DNA of 64,000 nucleotides from contig JAKLNE010000024.1 in assembly GCA_022814615.1 (NCBI GenBank), forward strand, positions 248,001-312,000, read 5' to 3'. The translations under genes were made by a program, and so were the position numbers. The notes under the pieces were generated by a model. The model was not told the DNA's origin and did not search any database. It saw nothing but the letters and a program-made list of their open reading frames with translations. Within the stretch, counting starts at the first letter, position 1. Every line of letters starts with the position of its first letter. The stretch comes from Waltergamsia citrina. Its lineage: Eukaryota > Ascomycota > Sordariomycetes > Hypocreales > Bionectriaceae. Shown here piece after piece: positions 45,801 to 57,769 of the stretch.

Positions 45801-48765
45801 GAGCAATCCCTTCACATCCAAAGGCGCCAGGTTGATAGCAGTATTCACCCAAACCTTTGCTCGACGGTTGAGAACATCGAGAGTCCATCGTCGATAGTCA
45901 TAGTCGTCCGACAGCTCCAATTTGACATTGCCCAGCTCTGATTCAAAGACAGCCCGAGGAGTGTACAAATCTGTCTCGGCTTCGAGGCAGCTTGTCCACA
46001 TCAATGAAAGAAGCTCTAGTAGTGCGAATAGTGATGTCTGACTGCACAGCGCCGAGGGAACATCGCGGATAATTCGATCAGCGCAAGTGAAAGAAGCCTG
46101 TTGGACTCTTTCAATGCGATGACAGCAACCGCAGAAGATAGATGCAAGCTGCTTCGCAACATATTGCCCAGAGAAAGTTGGATCAACTCCGCCAATGGTT
46201 TTCCTCAGGTACTTCTCAACAACGGCGGCGGCAATACCCTCCATAGCACTGCTGACATCGCCCTTTCTCATACTTGGCTCTAAGAAGTAGGATAAGACCT
46301 TGGTGCAATCACCAGCATCTGCCCTGAGGCTCTCCACCAGGAATGCAGACTGTAAGAAAATAACCTTCCGGTAGCTTAGGCCTCGAATATCACCAGTCTT
46401 AGACGGAATCAGCTCGGCGAGTTGTTTCTTTTGCACTGCTTCACGCTCTGTGCTGTTTCCTCGCCTCAGGACTGTGTTGAGCTCGATATCGCTCTCGACT
46501 TGTTCACTGCGCTGTTCCGCTACTAGTGGTGGGCTGTGTACGGCGATTATACGTAGCTCGTCAATGTATTCCTGACCTCGATCAGTAGATGTGGTGAAAC
46601 CATGAACGACAATGTTGAACCATGCGTCCCTGAGAAGCTGAGATGTCTCGTCATTTTCAATGGGGTCAGCAGCGAAATCGTTGCGTGACATGAACACAGC
46701 CAGGGGGCGAAGAAGCTCGGCAATCTCCTTTGCCGCCAGCTGAACATCAGCTTCCTTGGTATGGCCAGAAGACGGAGCATCGCCAAATGAGATGATCGTT
46801 TCCAAAAGGTGCTCCCAGTAGATGTCAAACAAGGACGATTCGCGGCTCAGATTAGCAGCAATATATACACGAGCTTTCATGACCTGTTGTTGTCAGAAAA
46901 TTCGATCTATTTACAGGGAGGTAGGTTGCACTTACTGCGGCAAGGACGAAATCCTTGTCTTCAACAATGCCAACCTGACAAAGCCGGGTGTACATCTTGA
47001 GCAGAGCTCGGAATTCTAGTTGAGCACCCGTAAGGGATAGTTGGGCGGCACCAATGATAATTTGGGAATCAGCGCTGGCATTGACCTTTTCCAACTTCTG
47101 GAGAAGCATGGATTGGGCTAAAGCAGTGATCTTCTCATCCTGACAGGCTTCTGCAATACCACAGATGGCTTGTATGACATTTCCATACGCAACGATATTT
47201 TCATTCTCCCCGTTAATTCGAAACGAGATGGCACTCTCCATCGTGTTTTGGTGCGCGTACATAGAGGTAACCCCTGGCTCGCCAGCGCTTCCATTGACCT
47301 GACCATCGGTCAGACCCGCGTCAGGCTCAGGGCTCAACACATTTCCGAGCGAGTACAAAGTGCTAATGACTGCATCTTTAGACAGAGACTTGAGTACAAA
47401 GGCTAGGCAGTCCGAGGTCACTCTTACAGTGTCCCCGTGCGGTACACTTTGAACCAGGAAGCGAGGGAGCAATCTGCTAACAGGCGACGCAAAAGCAGGA
47501 GAAATATAGCAAAGTAGTGCCAGAGAACGAAGAACCACGGAAGCAAGGGTGTCGTCGGCCATTTGAAAGGGGTCCTCGATGGCCTCCTGAAGCCAGTTGA
47601 AAATGGTGTCAGCATCAGCAACCTCCTCGTGAAGCAAGGAGCAGTTCAGGAAGGCAACCAGCGCAGAAGCTTTCACTGCGCAGGCGAGCTTCTGCTGCGA
47701 AGGCGTACCCATGCGAACGAAATCGGCACCTGCTTCTATGAAATTCATTTGCTCCGCTGCCAGAGCCGCAAAAACCTCCAGTGAATGAGTGTCGCCCTCT
47801 GAGCCAGCGGGGACTCCATTAAGGAGCTTAGATCCGCGCGACATGAGGACATCGAGAATATGAGCATTTCGAAGCTGTGTCGTATCTGCGACCATGAGAG
47901 AAGTGCTTGAGACCACTAGGTACATGAAGCTCCGCTGCAACAGCATGGCTCCGAGGGGGCGCTCCAACTCGGCGTAGTGACGAACGATGCGCCTCCATTC
48001 CTTAGCCTCGCGGTCGTGGCTGTGGGAGTTGCGAATAGTTGACAATGCCGTCTCCACAGAAATGAGGAATGGTTCAGACAGAAGGTGTCTAACCTTTCGA
48101 ATGAGTGCCAATCTTCCACCCGCTTTCCAGAAATCAGTTTGGGCGGATGCCGCATCAAGGAAGCCCAGCAAAGCCACAACGATATTAAGGGTCTTCATGG
48201 CATCCTGAAGATGAACATTTTCGCCAGCTGGGGAGGAGGCCGCATGGTCTGCAGCTCTTGTGCAGGTATTGAGAAAAGACCAGATACCGTCGGTGACCGT
48301 TTCCTGCAAATCGCTGTAGTTCAGCCCAAGCGCCAGCAGCGCCGCAGTGACGTTGAAGGACAAGGCTTCAGTCGGCGACGGTTCGATCTTGCGGAAGAAC
48401 GGTGAGGGAGCGAAACTTTGAATCGGGGCCTCGAGAATGTACGGTGTGAGCTGGTAAGTGAGTCTTTGAGCACTCTGGCCAGAGTGAACGTTCGGCGCAG
48501 TCTTGCAGAGGGCTAGCAACACTTCGAACTCGCGAATGGACTACCCTGATGTTAGCTTCTCCCTGAGTTCCTGGTTGACAAATGTACGAACCATAGGGAT
48601 CTTCCCCAATGAACCCGATGACTTGGAGCCATAGTCCCTCGATTTTCCAGCTGCATGACAGGCGCGGCAGAGACGGTCCAGGTCGGATCTATCGAAGGAC
48701 GACGAACTCGATGCAGACAGCGATGCGATCTTCTGCAGCGCCTGTGCGCGGATGTTGACCGGCAT
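42808..48765 (-). CDS. STT4: Phosphatidylinositol 4-kinase STT4 (PI4K type III alpha)
   Basis: Predicted 1,933 aa, the usual size for the family. Exons are 48765-48592, 48540-46936, 46883-44361 and 44307-42808. The three introns are 51, 52 and 53 bp, all phase 0; their donors are GTTCGT, GTAAGT and GTAAGT. The enzyme makes PI4P at the plasma membrane, feeding PI(4,5)P2 synthesis and cell-wall signalling. The long N-terminal part is alpha-solenoid (binding partners in yeast: Ypp1 and Efr3). The lipid-kinase-unique/PIK helical region precedes the kinase domain. The catalytic domain has GDDCRQD, the catalytic loop FKDRHNGN (D1788) and the HIDFG motif (D1806). The C-terminus (DQFQLLTNGIPF) is typical of type III PI4K. 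Divergent from PRE7, with 401 bp between start codons. Confidence 0.95.
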
Positions 48766-49166
48766 CGTGCACTTTGGCGGCAGCGAGTGTCGAGAGCGAG
48801 GACAAAACAATTAGGAATTATGTAAAGGTAGTAGTCGCAGCGCCTCAATCAAGGGGCGCCCGGCTACGACTCGATATTCGCTTGCCAATTATCTTCGTCG
48901 ACAGCTGCCCCGTGACGATTGGCATAATACAGGAGGCGCACCCGCTCGCGATGCGCAAAAAATCCGCTTAGTCATCCGAGCTACCCCAATTCAAGGCTCC
49001 AAGCTTGACGCGTGCCCAGAAGCTGCCTCTAGTCCGACTACAGGGCATCACCATCCCACCTTCAAATCGAAGCACAGCAACCAAAACACAACTCTGGCCC
49101 GCCTTGTCAAATATTTCGACCTTGAAAAAGCTGCGAAAAGACTACTGAGGCTCTCGATTGGAAAAG
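48766..49166. promoter_or_regulatory. Shared divergent promoter of STT4 and PRE7
   Basis: 401 bp between two divergent ATGs, so both promoters are here. An ACGCGT (MluI cell-cycle box-like) site lies at 49008-49013. No TATAAA. The proteasome-associated PACE sequence of budding yeast was not seen. Confidence 0.5.
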
Positions 49167-50008
49167 ATGGCCATGTTTAGCCAGAACCCGCTAATGAACG
49201 GGGCCAACTACTCAACCTCTGACGTCCCTACGAACCACTCCGAACCCCGCCAGCATCGCTTCAACCCGTAAGATGAGCTTTACAAATCCCGGGCGTCGTC
49301 AAGACTAACATTTGAGGTAGTTACTCTGACAATGGAGGCTCCACGCTAGCCATCGCTGGAGCGGACTTCGCCATCATGGCCGGCGACACTCGACACACCA
49401 GCGGCTACAGCATCAACTCCCGCATGGCACCCAAGGTCTTCCGCATCGGCGGCACCACCTCCGACCAGTCCGACGCTTCCATCGTCCTCTCCGTGTGCGG
49501 CTTTGCTGCCGACGGCAACGCCCTCCGCGACCAGCTTGATACGATCTGCAAGATCTACCGGTACCGACACAATAAGCCCATGTCCGTCAACGCCTGCGCC
49601 AAGCGTCTATCAACCATCCTCTACAACAAGCGCTTCTTCCCTTACTACACGCACGCTATGCTGGGCGGCCTGGACGAGGAGGGCAAGGGAGCTGTGTACT
49701 CGTATGACCCCGTGGGCAGCTACGAGCGGGAACAGTGCCGTGCGGGCGGGGCTGCTGCCAGTCTGATAACGCCTTTCCTCGACAACCAGGTTAACTTCAA
49801 GAACCAGTACATTCCGGGCAGTGGGACAGGTCATGAGTTGAAGGAGCGAGAGCGCTATCCCCTTGCTAGGCCACAGGTAGAGACATTGGTCAAGGATGCA
49901 TTTGATGGTGCTGTGGAGCGTCACATTGAGGTTGGTGACAACTTGCAGATGTTGGTCATTACGAGGGACGGTATCGAGGAGATCGTCATTCCTCTGAAGA
50001 AGGATTAA
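49167..50008 (+). CDS. PRE7: 20S proteasome subunit beta-6
   Basis: Predicted 262 aa. Exons are 49167-49267 and 49321-50008, joined across a 53-bp GTAAGA...GGTAG intron. One of the seven beta subunits of the 20S core (yeast Pre7, human PSMB1), in cytosol and nucleus. The N-terminal 40 residues are a propeptide-like stretch, then GGSTLAIAGADFAIMAGDTR begins the Ntn-fold strand. Beta-6 is non-catalytic, and this copy lacks the GT-T catalytic context of beta-1, -2 and -5. STILYNKRFFPYY and GGLDEEGKGAVYSYDPVGSY are signature segments of this subunit. The intron join restores FNPYSDNGGS in frame. Confidence 0.95.
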
Positions 50009-52203
50009 AGTAGACTCGGCGATGAAAGCAGATTTACCTAGCCGTGTAGAGCTGATGAATGAAAGTAAAGCATGAACATCAATGACCTTCGTAATGATTT
50101 CCTGACGTCAAATACTGCCTATCTTCTCTGATCCCAAGCCAAAAAAATTCGTATTTACTCTGAGATGACCGATATAGCAACTCGGAACATTCTTGGACTG
50201 AATTACTCTAGCACCTTGTGTGCGAGTTGGGGTGACTTGTTAGTTATGACTGGTAAAGACCGGTCATTGTTTATAAGAGCAAAAAGAAACCTTTAATTTG
50301 AGAAAGCCTTATTTTCTTCCGTTTCCTCTTCATCGCCTTTCTATAGCTAGTAACAGCATGATGCTTTGTCTTGAACCCGGCCATCAACAGTGTTCGTCAG
50401 TCATGGTGGTTGTGGCACCCCGGTGTGATACTACCCTGCAGCACTTCGGAGGACTATCCAAGGATTGAGCGCAACCCTTGCGGGCTCGAAGGGTACCCAA
50501 TTCAGGCTGTTTCGCTTTTGATAGCTATTCCACTCTAAAGCTGCCATGTGGTTTTAATGTGGATTGCGAAAGAAATTGTCTTGGAATTGCCCGAGGGTTG
50601 TGAATTTCCTACAAGGCTACAAGAGCATCGTGAGATATTAGCACCTACAACATCGACTAGATAGGCGAAATATAGTGATGAAGTAGTAAAAGAGAGAGGT
50701 ATACACATTTACGTCTACAGCGAGGATGATACCGGCCAAAAGCAATCACAATGCAAGAAAGAGTCAAGCCACCCGACCCGAGGAACCGGTAGAGAGACAG
50801 CCAACCGAAGCCATGTCCCGGGGGGATGCATAGACTCCGAAAACCACCCCGGAGGCGTTGAAGATGGCGGCGTGGCAAAAAAACATAAAAAAAAACCCCT
50901 AGTACAAGGACCCGGCGGTCTCGGCGACGGGAGCCGGAAGCTTACATGGGAATTTGGAGGAATGGTGTGTTTTACCGTTGTCTAAAAGCCGCGGTCCAGG
51001 AAAAAGGGTAAAAAAGAGGGTCGAATTGGCGGGTGTTGTGGCGAACTTGAAGCAAAGTATCTTGGACCCTGAACTGAACTGCCACTGAACTGGGGGGACC
51101 CGCAAACCATCAAAGTCAATCTTTTTCCTTCAATATGCGCAACAAGATTTTCGGGGTCCTCAAGATGGGGACCGGCCATGTGGCTAGTCTTACGCGTATG
51201 CACATGGGAAAGGTCATCTGCCGGGCCATAGCGACGGCGTATCCAAGTGGCGAAAGCTTTAACTTCCCGGCTGTGTAGCTGGGATTGTTAGCAATGACAT
51301 TTTGGAGTTTTGCTGTGCCTGACTGGCAGCATCAATTCCTATAACCCCAGAATCAAGTGGGACCACCCCATTGGAAACCTCAATTTTTGGTTGAGCTTGA
51401 GCACTAGGCCGTTCCAATCAAAAGCTTTGGCCCTTTCGACTGACCTCTTCTGCTTAAGCTATAGGGGCAGAAGTATGCAATTGGAGGTGGCGAATGTCCG
51501 TTTGGAAGCTCGCGTGTCGCATTGTGCGTCTCGGGTTGTATTGTCTTGTGGATCTTAGAAGAGGCTGAGGGTGCATGAGCAGGGTCCGAGAGCTCTATGT
51601 GAAGCTATCCACAGCTCCAGAGCTATCCGGAGCTATAATTTGCCACATGCCAGAAAAGCCTTTGCAGTCTCGACCAAGATTGAGCCCACATGATAGAAAC
51701 ATGTTATCCTACCATGCAAGAGCTCTTTCGGAGCCGGCCGAGAGGGTCATAGCTTTCTGTATACGAGTATTACAAAGACATGGAGCTTTCAATGTGGGTG
51801 CATACGCCGGTGTCGCCGTGTCGGCCTTGCAGTCTCATTAGCCCACTCGGTATTTGTAGCTAGACTAAGATACGTCTGGCGAGGAAAGCTTACGCCCCCT
51901 CAGCCAGTCGTGACAAGGTATCGTCGCGCCATCAAGCCGCAAAGGACGTCGTGGAAGATGGTTGCCAAAAAGGTAAGGGCTGTGGATTCCCGCCACAACG
52001 ATAGGTAGAGCCTGCAATATCTGCCGCCTCTTTGCTGTGTAAGCCAGGTACTTAACATATACTTTCGAATGCGGTGGAACATGAATCAGTCGTCTTTTCA
52101 CAAGGTAAGGTACCTAACTTTGCGTGGACCTTCGCATGTGTGTGGGGTGTGGCTTTCAACCTGACGGGCAGGGCTAGTGGTGGCCTGGCGTGGCTGACGG
52201 GGT

Positions 52204-52226
52204 GAGGCGAGGCGAGGCGAGGCGAG
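52204..52226 (+). repeat. GGCGA pentanucleotide repeat
   Basis: Four perfect GAGGC/GGCGA units (GAGGCGAGGCGAGGCGAGGC) with a partial fifth. A short microsatellite in gene-free DNA. Confidence 0.8.
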
Positions 52227-55200
52227 ACTCGCTCAACTTATACCCACTATCACTTGTTGTAGCATGGCAAGTTGACCAACCATTATGCCTACAGATTTCA
52301 AGATCAGCTAGTCGTGAGTTCTGATGGCCCAGGCTGACGGGGTGCAAGGTGTAATGCAGCCAATACGAGCTCCGAGGCACTTGAACTACTCGTATGTACA
52401 AATGGCCGTTGCGCATGGGTCATGCATAGGCTGGCGGCCCGTCTGTCGTTGGGAACGTCGACATGTTCGCAACGTACCTCGCCACAATCTGAGGTATGCG
52501 GTTATCTTCTGTTTTGCAGAGTAGCTCGTAGCTGTTAACGAGGTCGTGTGCACGTATCAGGCCCAGCTGTGCACGCTCCTAGCACCACTTGCATACCACC
52601 ATTCCTAGTTACTTACTCGTTGTGGATAGGTATTCAAGGATACCCTCTTCTTCCCGGCTCCCTCTCTCCATAAACCCTTTCTCATCACTCTTCCACTCTC
52701 ACACAGCTCTCTGTGCGTGCCGCAGTACAACGTGTACCCGGGCCCTTAACCCAGACAACGGCAAAGCTTGTCGTATGAGCCTTTCAGCCGGTGCCTGAAT
52801 GAGGTCATGCCGGCGTCTACCTGCACCATTGATGGATTATGACGCTGTGAATGACGGTGTGCCCCGGCAGGGAAAACGTGTTGACACTGTCTCATTGCTG
52901 CGATCGAATTTTCACCGTCATGACCGTATTTTAACATACTGCTAAATCCCGCTGACTTGACACGTCCAACCATGTCCGTCATAATTGTCCTTAACCTGTG
53001 AGTTCGGCATGTGTCGTCATAGGCAAGCCAGGGTCAAGCGGCAGACGGGGAGGGTGGGGAAATAGTCGCATAGGCCTTACCAAAACAAGCCTTGATCGGC
53101 GCTCCCACTGAGTTGGTCTCGAATCGCGGCCGCTCAACCGCCGTGGCAAACGCTCCGGAAGTGCAGCCGGCAGGTCTCCTTTGCCGTCACTGCTCGTCTT
53201 GAGACTCATTGGCGAACTGCCTTGTTCAGGGACTATCCATTGTTATTAAATGGTATGCGGTAGGGATTGCCAACGTGCACTTGAGGCGGCCTCTTTGTTG
53301 ACGTTTGGCGCATCGCCAGAGTAATTCAAATGAGCAGGACCCAGACCAATCACAACCAGCGTATTCCTACCAACCAGAGAGCCTTGTACTCATAGCCCTG
53401 GGAATAGCTTCAGGGCGCTACCTGGGGCAAGATGAGACAATGATAGTTAATGAGGAGGAACGTCATCCAACGCTCCATTTTTCAATCCTGGCTTAAGGTC
53501 AGATCCCCCAGCTCAGGGGTGCGCACAAGGGTAGCTAACAGCAGACCAAACTACATCTGCACGATTGCTTTGGCACGGGTTGCCATAGCTGTGCCCAATT
53601 CTGCGCTGAAGGTTATCTGCTCCATCGAGTGGATGGGCGGACCTTTTCCTAACTTTGAAGGGGTGCCGATATGCTTTCGATCGCCCAGCGCCCGCGACGG
53701 TTGTAGAGTTGGCCATGATATCATATATTGAATTTCGAGAAAATTCCTCGCCTAGGCCCTGGTTATACATGGGGCCGGAAATTTGAACATGCGTATCGCA
53801 TTGTCGGGTAAATTGTAACTGGATAATGAGTAAAAACAAGAGATGAAAAAGAAAAAAGACAAAACAATAAGCGAGAGAAGTTAATGGGCAGAGGTATGAC
53901 AACTTTTGTTCTTCAGCCCTGAACAGATACCTAATCCTGTATCTCGGCGAGCTCTACATCTTAGACAGAGCTAGGTTGAGCCTCGAAGACACGTTGACTT
54001 GCAACTGCGCTGGAGAAGGCGTATGCATGAAAGAAGACACTCAAACGGCGAATCCACTTAGAGTGGTACTCGTAGGTGATGATAGATGCGACCAGTCGTA
54101 TCAGAGCGCAACAGTGTCAAGACTCCCCTGGCGGCGTAGTGGGTCGCATACGTCGAAGTAGCCTGAGGGAGGCAGTACTTACGCAGTAGTACCCCACTGA
54201 TAACCTCGTCAGACTCTCACTCAGCGACGCAGTGACAGTGTCAATTCTTCTGTGGCGCCGCCCCGTCACTTTTCGTGACGAACCAGACAACACGGCATCC
54301 AGCGCATCTGAGTCGTTCAAAAATTCCGAAAATGCATTTTCAGTTGCCGGAGACCCCGAACACATTGGCGCGGATTTGGGTATATTCTATGTAGGACAAC
54401 AGAGGGCCAGCGCCAGTGGTCGACGAGGCGAGTGCCCAGAATAGAAATGCAGAAAGGTTATGACGTAGGGGCCGCAGGGACTGGAGCTGGAGGATGGTTA
54501 ATTCTCGATCGGTGAAATCACAATCCTCGATTTCTGAGGAAATCGAAGTTTTTCGGCGTGGTCGGGTTGTCAGCCAAAACATGCCGATCACATCTAGAGT
54601 TCCCCACCCTGGACAGGTGCCACAACGTCACTGGCCCGCAAGCTGCTCCATCAATTGAGTTGACCCCGAAACTGTTGCAAGCTGCTCCATGACTTGGAGA
54701 CACTGCAGCGAAAAATTGCTACTCATTCGCATTGCATTGGTAAGGTACTCGTAGTAGCGCCGAGTATTGTGACCAGACGCTGGCTGTTGCTCTCCTTGCG
54801 CAGTGGCGACTCCGTTTTCCCAGGGCTCAGTTAATATCATACCTGTACATGTAACTGGGCCTGGCGGCGACCACATGGATGTTAGTCTGGACTCGTACGA
54901 GTGATCAACATGGCGTTTGTTGAAGATGCAGGTGTCCCTGATCACCTTTGTTTAGGCAGCAAATGCAGATTGGTTGTTGGCGTTGGGCGCTCGGGGTGAC
55001 AAAGATCTAATCAGGCTGAGGAACGCTGCATAGCGTTTGCACATGCAAGTTGGGCACAATGAATAGTAATCTGATGCTTTGCTCTTGCTAATGCGCTTCC
55101 AAGCGACTTCCTTCCCAACTCTCACATCGGCAAGACCTACTGCAGTCAATGCAAAAGAGCCTAGGTACTAGATGAAGCCACAGTCTGCTTTTGTCGGTTC

Positions 55201-56026
55201 CTGTCCGCTAAGTACCACCTTACCTTCCCTACCAGTACTACATGCGGTTGCCTCGATATGGGGCTCTGGGATGCACCTTCTCCACACAAGACCTGCTCGC
55301 CAACTTGCTGGATAAGGTAGAGAACCGGCATTCAACGGTCGTGGTCAACTCACATTAGGTATGGACTAGACTAGTAGTCTTTGTAATCGTCTTAGGGTGC
55401 AATCTCGTCATTACCGGTGCCGGGTCCTGGCAAGGTTATACCTTGCCCAGCATGCTGCCCGTCATAACAGGAAGTAACTTGCCTTAGCCACTGCCTACAC
55501 CGTACTGCTACTAGGTAGTAGGAGTGCTAGCACGTAAGTACTGGCAGGACCTATGGTAACGAGCCTGAGGCCATCCTCCCGCGGAGGGAAGGTAATACGT
55601 ACAGTACTTGATAATATTGGCAGTAACGACTGATGACTGAGTGTGTCTAGCGGGGAAATGATGTTTGGGAAAGTGCAGTACGCAAGGCATCCAGGCACTA
55701 ATTTGACAAATGAGAGGCTTACCTACTACTAGAGTAGTAGTAGTACTACTGGAGCAAGTAGCGAGTTTCCTTGGTCCCGTTCATCATCGCTTGGACCCTT
55801 AAAAAAAAGGGTGGCGAATGTAGGCGCAGGCATCCTTTGCGTTGGACTCGGTCTCTGTACGCATGTATGTACTTGGACACTTGGAGTTCCTCCCACCCAT
55901 TCCCTCCCCTTGCTCCATCCACTCCACCCCCCGGCCATTAGTCTCCGCCGTCGGAGTGCCATTGTGGATGCCGACTTTTTGAAATCTCCTGTGCCTAAAA
56001 TCCTCGAATCCGACGTTGCCTCTCTA

Positions 56027-56050
56027 CATACACACACACACACGCACGCA
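56027..56050 (+). repeat. CA dinucleotide repeat
   Basis: ATACACACACACACACAC followed by degenerate GCACGCA. A short CA microsatellite in gene-free DNA upstream of the RRM-YTH gene. Confidence 0.8.
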
Positions 56051-57769
56051 GATACACACCGGCGGAGCAGTTTCACTTTACACGCCCAGGACCCTCCACC
56101 GTGTTTCTACGCTCGACTATGCGGGACCACGCTGGGGCACGTCCCTGGTTCTGGTTCTTCTCACCTAAAGCTTACCTGGGTCCTTCGGTTTGAGTTATAC
56201 CTTGGCCTCCACTGCTACTGGGACCCAGTCAAGTGAACTGATCTAAGTGTTAGTACTAGTACTGAGGTAGCCTGTAGGCCAGCCTTTAAACTACTAGGCT
56301 GTGGAACGGCGGTTGCTTCCCCTGGCATTGGCCACTCACCAACCAGGATGGCTTGATGGACCGATGATTAGCAGCCCGTTCGGCAGCCCTGCGAGCGGCG
56401 GACGGTAGACGGGGATGCTAGAAGGGAGGGGGGGACCCTGGGGCTTAACCATGTCTCCATCTCAGAGAGTCATGATGGCATTTGCCTCCCATAAATATTC
56501 CATTTGAATACTAGTAGTCGGCACATGGGTGGCTGAAAGCTCCCATTTCTTTCTATACTGCGCCCCGTTGAGCTACCCGTACCTGGGGCCGGTCTTTTCA
56601 CTTCCTACCCGTCATCTTACTACTCCCTTACACCGGTACCTTACACTGGTACCTGGCCAAGCTCAACGTCGTCATTCTCCTTGGATTAAGCCGCTGAAGG
56701 CTTCGAGGGCTACATTTCCTTCTTTCTATCTACCTCTTGTCTTTTTCATATTCATACACCCCAAACTCAGGGTCCGGCTCTGGTGGTTGATCTCTTGTCT
56801 CTAGGAACCCCATCTCAAGGTCCCCAAGATCTGTCTTCTTACCTGCTCTAGATTGGGTCTCCCACAGGGCCCCTGGTAGCATACAGAGGCGACCTCACGA
56901 GACTGCTGAATTCGATCTCCTAGCGAGCGACTTCCTTCTACTTCCACGGGACTACATGTACTAGCCTCTGGGCATTGCTCCGGCACGATCGAACCCTTGT
57001 TAGTTAGGGCGACCTCACATGTACATGTCAAGGCCGTTGCATTTTGGGCTTGGCGGGGATCTCTGAATCACCAATACAAATCTCACCTTGTTTGTCCTCC
57101 CCCCTGGGAATTCTACGGTCCCGCTCGGAGAAGCCTGACGAACCTCGTAATCGGGCCACCCTCCCCCTTGTCACGAAAGCCACAGACGGTCCCGACCTCT
57201 CTTCAGGTATTTTTCTCTCTCCAGACTTGATTCCTTGGCAGGGACTTTTCCAGTGGCTTCGTTACAGCTCAAAGACGGGACAATTGCCTAGTCGGACAAG
57301 ATATTTGTAAGTGGACACCTGGTTGCTGCTTAATCCCACAACAGCAACTTTCAATTACGCTGCCTTTCCCTCCGAAATTGAATTGTCAGGGCTTCTAGAC
57401 CCGCTACTGCACAACCACCTTTGCCGTTCCCTTACCCTTACAAGCCACAATCATCCGGTCGAAGAGCTTTCCTGGCCGATCTCTATCATAGTCCATCTTC
57501 CTGTGGCGCACCGGGGTGGCAACTTCTTGCCTTTCAAGTATATGATATATGAGACACTCGTATATTCTCCTTGTTCGAGCTGTTTCAAACCCTTTTATTA
57601 GCATTCTGCGTGTGTCTTCCTTGAAGGTTGGATCTGTCGACCCCTCACTCCCACTTTAAATACTTCTATTGACCCTTCGACTGAGTCTTGAGCTGGGACT
57701 GACTTTGTTCGACAGAGAACCAGCCTGCCGGCTGGGTAGGATCCGGGCTCGTCTTCTCAAATCATTACT

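Larger units (their letters stand above)
50009..57769. other. Gene-free region of 7.8 kb
   Basis: Between PRE7 and the RRM-YTH gene. I find no ORF with protein character, no exon chain, and no tRNA or rRNA signature. Simple repeats occur at 52204-52226 (GGCGA) and 56027-56050 (CA). ACTAGT-type palindromes cluster at 55368-55378, 55722-55749, 56252-56263 and 56511-56519. The last 1.2 kb are CT-rich on the plus strand with short ATG frames (for example 56529-56804 and 57311-57601) and look like promoter and long leader of the RRM-YTH gene. Confidence 0.45.

Noticed and set aside
55811..56236. 141-aa plus-strand ORF upstream of the RRM-YTH gene
   Set aside because: Runs through a CA microsatellite and His/Thr repeats; no sign of a real protein.
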